From contig LUZA01000025.1 in assembly GCA_001603455.1 (NCBI GenBank), positions 1 through 64,000 on the forward strand: a stretch of DNA of 64,000 nt. The letters are read 5' to 3'. Of the stretch, positions 35,206-43,019 are shown one piece after another. Under the pieces are notes generated by a model. The model did no database searches. It was not told the DNA's origin and saw only the letters and a list, made by a program, of their open reading frames with translations. The position numbers and the translations under genes are program-made. This DNA comes from Bacteroidales bacterium Bact_09. GTDB taxonomy: Bacteria; Bacteroidota; Bacteroidia; Bacteroidales; UBA932. Positions within the stretch are counted from its first letter, which is position 1, and every line of letters begins with the position of its first letter.

Positions 35206-35805
35206 ATGGAATACATACTTATCATCATATCTGCGGTTTTTGTCAACAACATTGTACTAAACCAGTTTTTAGGCGTTTGCCCGTTCCTGGGCGTGTCCAA
35301 CAAAATATCAACTGCCGTGGGCATGAGCGCTGCCGTGGTTTTTGTGATGACGCTGTCAACCCTGATCACCTACTTGGTACAGTATTATATCCTGAACCCC
35401 CTGAACATAGGTTTTATGCAGACCGTCACATTCATACTGGTGATTGCAGCCCTTGTTCAAATGGTGGAAATTATACTGAAAAAAATATCGCCGGCGCTGT
35501 ACCAGGCGTTGGGCATTTTCCTGCCATTGATCACAACCAACTGCGCCGTACTTGGGGTTGCGATACTTGTGGTAACGAAGGAATTCACTTATGGAGGAAC
35601 GGCTGCCATGCTGAACCTTCCACAGGCTCTTGTCTATACTGCTTCTATGGCGGTGGGCTTTGGTCTTGCCCTCATTATATTTGCCGGGATGCGTGAACAA
35701 ATGGATCTTGTGGGGGTTCCCAAACCTTTCAGGGGCGTTCCCATTGCCTTGATCACGGCAGGGATACTAGCCCTTGCTTTCATGGGTTTTTCAGGTATCG
35801 TATGA
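35206..35805 (+). CDS. rnfA: Rnf complex subunit A
   Basis: RnfA is the partner core subunit of RnfE. The 199-residue product has VNNIVLNQFLGVCPFLGVSN near residue 15 and LITTNCAVLGVAI near residue 110, both with the conserved Cys. It follows rnfE after four bases. With this gene the set RnfB-C-D-G-E-A is complete, the order found in Bacteroidota. Confidence 0.95.
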   Translation: MEYILIIISAVFVNNIVLNQFLGVCPFLGVSNKISTAVGMSAAVVFVMTLSTLITYLVQYYILNPLNIGFMQTVTFILVIAALVQMVEIILKKISPALYQALGIFLPLITTNCAVLGVAILVVTKEFTYGGTAAMLNLPQALVYTASMAVGFGLALIIFAGMREQMDLVGVPKPFRGVPIALITAGILALAFMGFSGIV

Positions 35806-35822
35806 TATAAAATCAAGAAATC

Positions 35823-36050
35823 ATGGAATCATTAGAAGAACTTGAAAAATGGGTCAGGACACCGAAAGGTTCGCGGGATCAGACGTCCTGGTACAAACTG
35901 GGTGGCTTATACCGCCAGGAGGAAAGGTGGGGAGATGCCCTGAACGCTTACGCAAAATGTATGGAGATAGGGACCTCCAATGCAGCCCGCGAAGCTACCG
36001 AAGCCATCAAACGCATACTGAACTATAGAAATGAGGATTGGATACCCTGA
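35823..36050 (+). CDS. Small TPR-like protein after rnfA
   Basis: This 75-residue product (MESLEELEKWVRTPKGSRD...) contains one and a half tetratricopeptide-like helices (WYKLGGLYRQEERWGDALNAYAKCMEI). It has no signal peptide. It follows rnfA by 17 bases and ends the 16-gene run. It could be a small assembly or docking factor for the complex, but this is only inferred from position. Its last 28 bases overlap the convergent carboxypeptidase gene. Confidence 0.75.
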   Translation: MESLEELEKWVRTPKGSRDQTSWYKLGGLYRQEERWGDALNAYAKCMEIGTSNAAREATEAIKRILNYRNEDWIP

Positions 36051-36928
36051 ACGGTTGTCCTGTTCATCAGAACAGACAGTCCACGATCCATCAGTTTGGC
36101 GGCATCCTGATACCGCAGGTATGAGTTAGGGGCTTTCATGACAACGGCTATAACCCTCTTGTCTGCTAGATGGGCAGTTGCCGTAATGCAGAGACCTGCT
36201 GCGTTTGTGTAACCTGTCTTGAACCCATCACATCCATTATAATAATATGCCTGTCCCGGCAACATGCCATTGGTGGTCCCATAGACAGTACCTCTGAAAT
36301 TCAGTCTGGTCAGCGAAGTATATTCCAGGATATTGGGAAATCTTTTAATAAAATCACGTGTCAGTTCTGCCATGGAACGGGGAGATATCCCATTCTTTGA
36401 AGATAATCCCGAGGCATCGTCATAATGAGCTGTCAGACCCAGGGAATCTGCGTAGTGGTTCATGATTCTGGCAAAATCTTTTTCGGTTCCGCCCGAAATG
36501 TATTCACCCAGGGCAACAGCGCAGGCATTGGCAGATACCACGCACAATGCACGGATCATTTCGTCAACGGTATAAGTGAGTGCCTCGTTCAGGGGCACGT
36601 TGGATTCACCCGGATTAATAGAACGGGCAGCTGCATAAGGACTGACAGGTATTTGCGATTCGAGTGAAAGATATCCCTTTTCAATATGGTCAAAGACTAT
36701 GTACATAGTCATCACCTTAGTCATACTTGCCGGAACCAGCATGAAGTCTGGACTGACAGAATAAAAGGTTTCCCCGTTCGCTGCATCTATCACTATTGCT
36801 CCCTGACAGCTCAGCCCAAGATAAACAGGAGGATTCGGTTCGGGCCCTGGTTCCGGCACAACATTTTTTTCACAGGCAACAAAGACCAGAAGTAAAAGCC
36901 ACAAGGCTGTCAGGTGTGTCGTTTTCAT
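36023..36928 (-). CDS. D-alanyl-D-alanine carboxypeptidase lipoprotein (S11)
   Basis: S11 enzymes trim the terminal D-Ala of murein pentapeptides. The 301-residue product has a lipoprotein signal (LLLVFVAC) and a Pro-rich linker. The catalytic triad motifs follow in order: SMTK (Ser/Lys) near residue 68, SAN near residue 132, and KTG (DGFKTGYTNAAG) near residue 237. It lacks the C-terminal PBP5 beta domain and amphipathic anchor, so the lipid is likely its only membrane link. Confidence 0.93.
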   Translation of the reverse strand: MKTTHLTALWLLLLVFVACEKNVVPEPGPEPNPPVYLGLSCQGAIVIDAANGETFYSVSPDFMLVPASMTKVMTMYIVFDHIEKGYLSLESQIPVSPYAAARSINPGESNVPLNEALTYTVDEMIRALCVVSANACAVALGEYISGGTEKDFARIMNHYADSLGLTAHYDDASGLSSKNGISPRSMAELTRDFIKRFPNILEYTSLTRLNFRGTVYGTTNGMLPGQAYYYNGCDGFKTGYTNAAGLCITATAHLADKRVIAVVMKAPNSYLRYQDAAKLMDRGLSVLMNRTTVQGIQSSFL

Positions 36929-37073
36929 AAGATCAAAGGATGGAGCAATCTACGGAAAATGTACAGGAAGTATTCTTGCCGCATACTCCCAGGCTGGGAC
37001 CGGAAAGTAGTGGACATTCCTGCAAACAGGCATGGTGATAACCCCAGATCAGGCAATAGCCAAATAATACGTA

Positions 37074-37712
37074 CTAGAGAACCGGCAGGATGCTCAGGAT
37101 GCGGATGTCTTTCACGGGCCGGTCAGCCGGACCTGTCTGAACAGAAGCGATTCTGTCAATTACATCCAATCCTTCTATCACCTCTCCGAACACGGTATAA
37201 TTGCCGTCCAGTCGCCGGCACGCAGCTTCATTGTGTACTATATAGAACTGTGATCCTGAAGAGGCTTTTTCCGGATTAACGGAATCTCCGGTCCTGGCGG
37301 CGGCCAGGGCTCCTTTTTTGTGTACCAGTCCCGGTACGAATTCGGCTGGAACAGTATATCCGGGGCCGCCAGAGCCCAGTTTTTGTTCAGGGGTAGCTGT
37401 CCTGGATTCCGGGTCTCCGCATTGTATCATGAATTCATTTATTACCCGGTGGAAAAGGATATTATCATAAAACCGTTCTGCTGCTAGTTTTATAAAATTA
37501 TCCCGATGTAACGGAGTTTCGCTGTACAAACGTATAATCATGGTCCCTTCCGAGGTCTTCAGTTCAAAGACGGGATTTTCTGGCAGAGTTGCCGGCTCAA
37601 AAGCCGCTTGTAGAACGGCTGCCGCTTCTTTTGCTTTTTTACCTGTATTGTTGCAGGAACCCATAAATAAAGCACTCATACCTATCAGAATAAACAGTGT
37701 GTATTTTTTCAT
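37074..37712 (-). CDS. Cyclophilin-type peptidyl-prolyl isomerase lipoprotein
   Basis: The 212-residue product starts at the ATG at 37712 (MKKYTLFILIGMSALFMGSC), four codons into the track's ORF, giving a lipoprotein signal. The cyclophilin domain follows with MIIRLYSETPLHRDNFIKLA, FHRVINEFMIQCGDPESRT, and GSQFYIVHNEAACRRLDGNYTVFGEV. It probably helps fold secreted proteins in the periplasm. The 145 bases between its stop and the carboxypeptidase gene hold no gene that I can see. Confidence 0.92.
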   Translation of the reverse strand: MKKYTLFILIGMSALFMGSCNNTGKKAKEAAAVLQAAFEPATLPENPVFELKTSEGTMIIRLYSETPLHRDNFIKLAAERFYDNILFHRVINEFMIQCGDPESRTATPEQKLGSGGPGYTVPAEFVPGLVHKKGALAAARTGDSVNPEKASSGSQFYIVHNEAACRRLDGNYTVFGEVIEGLDVIDRIASVQTGPADRPVKDIRILSILPVL

Positions 37713-37760
37713 AATGCTGAACATGATTATTTCTTAAATTTTCGGAAGACGAAGGTAATG

Positions 37761-37777
37761 TTTTTTTTTTACTTTTG
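37761..37777 (+). promoter_or_regulatory. dut promoter with abutting poly-T tract
   Basis: TACTTTTG (37770-37777) fits TAnnTTTG and lies five bases before the dut ATG at 37783, implying a leaderless message. It is immediately preceded by a run of ten T (37761-37770, the last being the first base of the box). No -33 TTTG is seen. Confidence 0.65.
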
Positions 37778-37782
37778 CATTT

Positions 37783-38214
37783 ATGAGAATAAAGATCATT
37801 AACCGTTCCCCTTATCCCCTGCCTGAATACGCAACGCCTCTTTCGGCAGGAATGGACCTGCAGGCACATATCCCCGGAAACATCACATTGCAATCACTGG
37901 AAAGAGCTTTGGTGCCTACAGGATTATATATTGAACTCCCGCCCGGGTATGAAGCACAGATCAGGCCTCGCAGCGGTATGGCTGCCAAAAAGGGAATCGG
38001 GATTCTGAACAGTCCGGGAACCATCGATGCCGATTACCGAGGAGAAATACGCATCATTCTGGTCAATCTTTCTCCCCGGACTGTAGAAATTGCCCCCGGA
38101 GAACGCATAGCGCAGATGGTGGTAGCCTCGCACCAGCATGTAGAATGGGAAACAGCTGTTGAACTGGGGCAGACAGAACGAGGAGAGGGTGGATTCGGAT
38201 CTACAGGTCATTAG
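37783..38214 (+). CDS. dut: dUTPase
   Basis: Dut hydrolyses dUTP to dUMP and keeps uracil out of DNA. The 143-residue trimeric-type product shows motif 1 ([12 protein letters not shown]), motif 2 ([12 protein letters not shown]), motif 3 ([11 protein letters not shown]), motif 4 ([10 protein letters not shown]) and motif 5 ([11 protein letters not shown]) in order. It is followed by murF after 12 bases. Confidence 0.97.
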   Translation: MRIKIINRSPYPLPEYATPLSAGMDLQAHIPGNITLQSLERALVPTGLYIELPPGYEAQIRPRSGMAAKKGIGILNSPGTIDADYRGEIRIILVNLSPRTVEIAPGERIAQMVVASHQHVEWETAVELGQTERGEGGFGSTGH

Positions 38215-38226
38215 CCTTGTTGGGAT

Positions 38227-39513
38227 ATGGAGCGTTTATATGCAGTGTTTGAAAAGTATCCCCGGATTTGCACTGATACAAGGCAGATCAATCCGGGTTG
38301 TTTGTTTTTTGCTCTTAAAGGAGAACGTTTTGACGGGAATCAATTTGCCGGGGAAGCCCTGGAAAAAGGAGCTGCCTATGCCGTGGTGGACAATTACCAG
38401 GGAACGGATCCCCGGTGTATCAGGGTCCCGGATGTATTACGGGCATTACAGGATCTTGCTGCCATGCACCGGTCCGGATTCAGGGGACCGGTCTTTGCCC
38501 TGACGGGTTCTAATGGCAAAACCACCACCAAGGAGCTGATTCATGCCGTGCTTTCTGTTAACTACAGGGTTACGGCTACGCAGGGTAATCTGAATAACCA
38601 CATAGGTGTTCCTTTGAGCATTCTGAAAATGAACAGGGATACCGAAGTGGGATTGTTCGAGATGGGAGCCAGCCATCCGGGCGAGATTGCCTTTCTGACC
38701 GAAATAGTCCGGCCAACTGCCGGACTGATCACAAACGTATCGGGATCCCATTTGGAAGGGTTCGGGGACCTGGAAGGTGTCATGCGATGCAAAGGCGCCT
38801 TGTATGACTACCTGGCATCTACCGGCGGCACCGTTTTCTGTCATGTTGAAGATCCGGTGCTCACGGGCATGTTGCTTGAAAGAAAGATCATGGAGAATGT
38901 GGTCCCTTACGGGATCAAAAGACAGGGAGTAAAGGCTTGGTTGCAAGAAGGTTTCCTGATCTTTTCGCTTAAGGGATACCCGGACATCACGACACATCTG
39001 GCAGGACTGTATAACGTTCCCAACGTACTGGCTGCCCTGGCCGTGGCAGAGCATTACAGGATAGAAAGAACAAAAGCTGTGCAGGCTGTTGCCTCGTATG
39101 TTCCTTCCAACAACCGTTCCCAATGGATCAAAACATCCAGGAATTCATTGATCGCCGATGCCTATAATGCCAATCCGGTCAGCATGACCCTTGCTTTGGA
39201 GAACCTTGCTTCACTGGATGGACGGGGTAAGGTTGCGATTTTGGGTGATATGCTGGAGTTGGGCCCGGTCTCTGCCCGGGAACATCTCGGGATTGTCCGG
39301 ATGGTAGAAAAGATGGATCTGGAAAAAGTTTTCTGGGTGGGACCCTACTTTACACAGGCAGTTCATCAAAACGGAGCCAAAGGATTTTGTTTCCCGAAAG
39401 TTGAGAACCTGATAGATCATCTTAAGAAAAACCCGCTGGAAGGGAATATTGTGCTGATCAAGGGTTCTAACGGGATCCGTTTGAGAGAGCTTATCGCATC
39501 GGGAGTGTGCTGA
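38227..39513 (+). CDS. murF: UDP-MurNAc-tripeptide:D-Ala-D-Ala ligase
   Basis: MurF adds the D-Ala-D-Ala dipeptide in the last cytoplasmic step of murein precursor synthesis. The 428-residue product has the Mur-ligase P-loop FALTGSNGKTTTKEL near residue 95, then GLFEMGASHPGEIAFL. A central domain follows with LITNVSGSHLEGFG and the C-terminal NPVSMTLALENLA region. It is a bit shorter than the E. coli protein (452). Its end overlaps the convergent glycosyltransferase by 23 bases. Confidence 0.95.
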   Translation: MERLYAVFEKYPRICTDTRQINPGCLFFALKGERFDGNQFAGEALEKGAAYAVVDNYQGTDPRCIRVPDVLRALQDLAAMHRSGFRGPVFALTGSNGKTTTKELIHAVLSVNYRVTATQGNLNNHIGVPLSILKMNRDTEVGLFEMGASHPGEIAFLTEIVRPTAGLITNVSGSHLEGFGDLEGVMRCKGALYDYLASTGGTVFCHVEDPVLTGMLLERKIMENVVPYGIKRQGVKAWLQEGFLIFSLKGYPDITTHLAGLYNVPNVLAALAVAEHYRIERTKAVQAVASYVPSNNRSQWIKTSRNSLIADAYNANPVSMTLALENLASLDGRGKVAILGDMLELGPVSAREHLGIVRMVEKMDLEKVFWVGPYFTQAVHQNGAKGFCFPKVENLIDHLKKNPLEGNIVLIKGSNGIRLRELIASGVC

Positions 39514-40510
39514 AAGTTGTTTTTTTAAACGACAGAAAAAATCGCAGGATAATGCTGCCTCTGTAAACAAGGCCATCCAGCAATGGTTGGGTTCCGCTCG
39601 GGCTTGGTGTTAGCCGGCGACGGGTTTTCCAGAAATGATAATGAGCCTTCAGAACAGAGCTGAAAAAATTCCATTTACCCTGGAACAGATAGGCTACAGC
39701 TGAAAGATGGTCCATGAAAAGACGCACAAACAATACTGGTATGCGTTCTGCCTTATTCAGGTTTTTGTACATCATAAACAGGTTGTTCCTGTAGTTGAGA
39801 TACAGTTTATGCGGAGAGTCGTTGGGCAGAGTTCCTCCTCCCACATGCAATATTTCAGAATCTGGAATAACGGTTATACGGAAGCCGGCCCACAGGGAAC
39901 GCCAGCAAAAATCGATTTCTTCCATATGAGCAAAAAAAAGGTCGTCAAATCCGTTGAGCCTGTGAAAAAGGTCCGAACGGACGACCATGCAGGTTCCACT
40001 AGCCCAGAAAACCGGCACAGGATGATCATACTGGCCGTTGTCTTTTTCAATAAATGTCAGTATGCGGCCCCTGCAAAACGGAAAGCCCAATCGGTCAATG
40101 AATCCGCCACAGGCACCTGCATATTCAAATTGACCGGGATGTGCCCAGGAGAGTATCTTTGGCATACAGACACCGCAATCGGGATTCAGGTCCATGTGTG
40201 TGATCAGGGGGGGCAGCCAGCCTGGTGTCACTTCTACGTCTGAATTGAGCAGAATATAATATTGGGCATCGATCTGCCGGAGGGCTTTGTTGTATCCTCC
40301 CGTATAACCAAGATTTTTTTCAAATTCAATGAGAGGGAGCCTTGGAAACTGTTCTTTAAGCCAGGGGACGGAAGCGTCTGTTGAGCCGTTGTCGGCTACA
40401 TATACACGTGCCCAGGTTTCAGGAGTTCTTTCAAGTACCAGATGCAGAAAACGCTCCAGAAAATGTTTCCCGTTCCAATTCAGGATCACTATGGCCACTT
40501 TTGGCTTCAT
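39491..40510 (-). CDS. GT2-family glycosyltransferase
   Basis: The 339-residue protein has the GT-A start VAIVILNWNGKHFLERFLH, the nucleotide-binding VADNGSTDASVPWL, and the metal motif LLNSDVEVTPGW. The tail has hydrophobic stretches and a lipid-association look (residues about 240-330). It could act in cell-surface polysaccharide or lipid glycosylation; the donor and acceptor are unknown. Only four bases separate the ATG from its TACATTTG box. Confidence 0.9.
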   Translation of the reverse strand: MKPKVAIVILNWNGKHFLERFLHLVLERTPETWARVYVADNGSTDASVPWLKEQFPRLPLIEFEKNLGYTGGYNKALRQIDAQYYILLNSDVEVTPGWLPPLITHMDLNPDCGVCMPKILSWAHPGQFEYAGACGGFIDRLGFPFCRGRILTFIEKDNGQYDHPVPVFWASGTCMVVRSDLFHRLNGFDDLFFAHMEEIDFCWRSLWAGFRITVIPDSEILHVGGGTLPNDSPHKLYLNYRNNLFMMYKNLNKAERIPVLFVRLFMDHLSAVAYLFQGKWNFFSSVLKAHYHFWKTRRRLTPSPSGTQPLLDGLVYRGSIILRFFLSFKKTTFSTLPMR

Positions 40511-40514
40511 AAGG

Positions 40515-40522
40515 CAAATGTA
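40515..40522 (-). promoter_or_regulatory. Leaderless-type -7 box of the GT2 gene
   Basis: CAAATGTA on the plus strand is TACATTTG on the minus strand, matching TAnnTTTG. Four bases separate it from the ATG at 40510, so the transcript would start almost at the codon. It lies in the 60-base gap after the ABC-transporter gene, which holds no other feature. Confidence 0.65.
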
Positions 40523-40570
40523 AGGGTTTTTCGTAAATTAGCATTATGGAAAAGATGGTAAAGACGGGAC

Positions 40571-42052
40571 TTATTTGATATTCGTAGGGAGGACGGCATC
40601 CAGCAACCGGGCAAGTCCCCAGGAAAGGAGGAAGTAAATAACCGAGATCACTATCAAGGGGAAAAAGGCATCGAAAGTGCGGCTGCGTATCAGGTCACTG
40701 GCCTTTGTCAGGTCCTGTACGGCAATATAACCCACAATGGATGTCAGTTTGGTCAGAGCTATCAGCTCTCCCTTATAAACGGGATAGACCTGTTTTATGG
40801 CCTGTGGAAGCACTATCTGTATAAAAGAGCCTGCCCTGCTGAGACCAAGTGCGATACCTGCTTCTGTCTGTCCTCGGGGAACAGACTGTATAGCAGAACG
40901 AAACATTTCTGAAACGTAGGCTCCGAAAATCAGGGAAAAAGTAATCACAGAGACGGTGACACCGTTCATCCTGGTAGAAGCGAAAACAACATAGAACATC
41001 AGCATCAGCAATACGACCTGAGGGATACTTCTGAAAAAAGAAATGTAACCCGAAGCCGCAATACGTGCGATCTTCAGATGGCTCATACGCAGAAAACAGA
41101 TGATCGCTCCCATCAAGGTGCCTCCCAATATGGACAGGACCGCTATCAGCAACGTGGCCTTAAGGCCGTCCCAAAGGAGCAGGTATCGCTTATCAAGGAT
41201 CAGGTTGTTATAGAATCTTTCTGTCAGATTCTGGCGTTTATTTCCTATTGTAGTACTATTTTCCAACCTGTTGCGCAGGGTGATCATAGAGGAATAAGTA
41301 GTCAGGTATGTATCTGAAAATGAATATTTTTTGGATCGTTCTTCGGTAACCATTATGTAGTTGGCCATCATATCCATCTTTCCGGCCGACATACCGGCCA
41401 GCATGCCGGTAAAATCCGAGATCACGAAAACAGGTTTTTTCCCCAGCCAGGCTGCAAAACGCCGGGTCATTTCAATATCGAAACCTGCGGGATGGTTGTT
41501 TTGGTAAAAGGTAAACGGAACGTCCATACAGGTAGTCCCGATGCGTAAGATTTCCTGATTATCTGTACTCTCTGGAAAGGAAGGCATGGACCCGCCTGGT
41601 TTTTCCAGCCACCTGTCTTTCATTTGTTCCAGGATGCCGTTTTCTCGTATCTGGTGGAGGAATGCGTTAAATTTCGGGAGCAGTGTTGTGTCGTGCAGGC
41701 GAAATCCCACAGAAACAGAGGTGGCAGCGACCTGTTGATCCAGAAAAGCCATATTGGAGGCTTCTTCCAGAATATATACACAGGCTGGATAAGCCAGGAA
41801 CACGGCATCGCAGTCTCCGTTTCTTAACAGGGAAAGCAGATCGGTCGTATTGGTCAGCGGAATGATCTGTGCCCGGGGAAAATGTTGCCTGGCATAATTT
41901 TCCTGCCAGGTTGCTATAAGCACACCTATACGCATACCGGGTTCGTCCAGCTCCCTTACCGACCGGAGCAGTTGCTGTGCGTTGGCCATGTTCCGGGTTC
42001 CCGGAAGACAGAGCATCAGAATCAGAAGAACAACACAGGAGAAACGTTTCAT
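40571..42052 (-). CDS. ABC amino-acid transporter: two binding domains fused to the permease
   Basis: The 493-residue product (start at ATG 42052; the track's longer start overlaps the upstream gene) has a signal peptide. A first solute-binding-like domain (about residues 30-135) is followed by a second (about 145-270, with RIGTTCMDVPFTFYQNNHPAGFDIEMTRRFA). Then comes a HisM/GlnP-type permease (about 285-490) with YISFFRSIPQVVLLMLMFYV and the EAGIALGLSRAGSFIQIVLPQAI loop that docks the ATPase. No ATP-binding gene is adjacent, so GlnQ-like protein must come from elsewhere. It likely takes up a polar amino acid. Confidence 0.9.
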   Translation of the reverse strand: MKRFSCVVLLILMLCLPGTRNMANAQQLLRSVRELDEPGMRIGVLIATWQENYARQHFPRAQIIPLTNTTDLLSLLRNGDCDAVFLAYPACVYILEEASNMAFLDQQVAATSVSVGFRLHDTTLLPKFNAFLHQIRENGILEQMKDRWLEKPGGSMPSFPESTDNQEILRIGTTCMDVPFTFYQNNHPAGFDIEMTRRFAAWLGKKPVFVISDFTGMLAGMSAGKMDMMANYIMVTEERSKKYSFSDTYLTTYSSMITLRNRLENSTTIGNKRQNLTERFYNNLILDKRYLLLWDGLKATLLIAVLSILGGTLMGAIICFLRMSHLKIARIAASGYISFFRSIPQVVLLMLMFYVVFASTRMNGVTVSVITFSLIFGAYVSEMFRSAIQSVPRGQTEAGIALGLSRAGSFIQIVLPQAIKQVYPVYKGELIALTKLTSIVGYIAVQDLTKASDLIRSRTFDAFFPLIVISVIYFLLSWGLARLLDAVLPTNIK

Positions 42053-42053
42053 A

Positions 42054-43019
42054 TCATGTATCCTGAACAATTTTGCGGACAGGTACACGTGACAGGAGAA
42101 CTCCTCCCACGATCAGTACCAGTCCTGCGATGGTAGAGGGGAATATGGGCTCTCCCAGTATATAATGTATGAGAATTAGTGATATAAAGGGAAATATGTA
42201 TATCAGGGAGCTTACAACTGCGGTGTTCTTTGCCAATCTGAGCGCTTTAAGCCAAATAACAAAAGGAACGGCCATTTCGAAAATGCCGATATAAATCCCT
42301 GAAAAAATGCTCTTTGGGGAAACTTCCTGTATGATACGGTCAGGGCCATGTTCCCGGAATAAATTGCTAAACAGTACAAAGAGGGAAATGTAAAGCCAGG
42401 CAAAAAGAAAATTCAAAAAAAGGGATATATCATCGGGAAGCTTATTTTTCATATTGAGTAGGAAATATAGAGCCCACAAGAGAGCACTTCCCATGGCCAG
42501 TAAAATCCCCCAGGGATTTTTAACAGACAGTCCTTCCCGGAACAACGAAAGCGGATCTCCCTGCAAAGCGATAAACAGAGCCCCCGTGAAACTAATGACC
42601 ATGGCCAGGATGCCCATCCAGCTTATCTTCTGCCCCAGAATGGGTATAGATAAAAGAACCAGGATCAGGGGCCATATCATGTTCAGGGCCTGAGCGACCT
42701 GGGCCGGAAGCAGGCTGTAAGCCTTAAAAAGTATTAAATAATACAGAAAAGGATTAACGAATCCCAGAAATGCAGCCCTTTTCCATACTTGCCAGGGAAC
42801 GGATAGAAAATCGCCACGTTTTCCTCCTGTATACAACAGCAGAAATAACGTGGCGATAGCAGATGTTGTTGCGATCAGCAGCAAGACCGCAGGAGCCAGG
42901 TCCGCAAGCGCCCATTTGAAAGCAGTGGCTACAGTAGACCAGCATGCGATGGCGATAGCGGCATAAAAACCAGCCGACTTGCGGAGTTTTCCTGCTATTT
43001 TGCTACACGTTCCAGCCAT
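42054..43019 (-). CDS. EamA/DMT-family transporter
   Basis: The 321-residue protein has ten membrane helices in two EamA repeats (FYAAIAIACWSTVATAFKW and GILLAMGSALLWALYFLLN). Family members export metabolites such as amino acids or purines; the substrate is not clear. The start at 43019 (MAGTCSKIAGKLRKSAG) is preferred to the track start at 43160, which lies well inside the POT gene. It overlaps the POT gene by 25 bases and ends one base before the ABC gene start, so the three transporters share one transcript. Confidence 0.9.
   Translation of the reverse strand: MAGTCSKIAGKLRKSAGFYAAIAIACWSTVATAFKWALADLAPAVLLLIATTSAIATLFLLLYTGGKRGDFLSVPWQVWKRAAFLGFVNPFLYYLILFKAYSLLPAQVAQALNMIWPLILVLLSIPILGQKISWMGILAMVISFTGALFIALQGDPLSLFREGLSVKNPWGILLAMGSALLWALYFLLNMKNKLPDDISLFLNFLFAWLYISLFVLFSNLFREHGPDRIIQEVSPKSIFSGIYIGIFEMAVPFVIWLKALRLAKNTAVVSSLIYIFPFISLILIHYILGEPIFPSTIAGLVLIVGGVLLSRVPVRKIVQDT

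Noticed and set aside
36929-37073. Possible small RNA or gene in the 145-base gap after the cyclophilin gene
   Set aside because: No clear ORF, promoter box or strong hairpin was seen.
40545-40577. Ten-codon ORF (MEKMVKTGLI) between the GT2 and ABC genes
   Set aside because: Too short, without a ribosome site or conservation evidence; likely chance.
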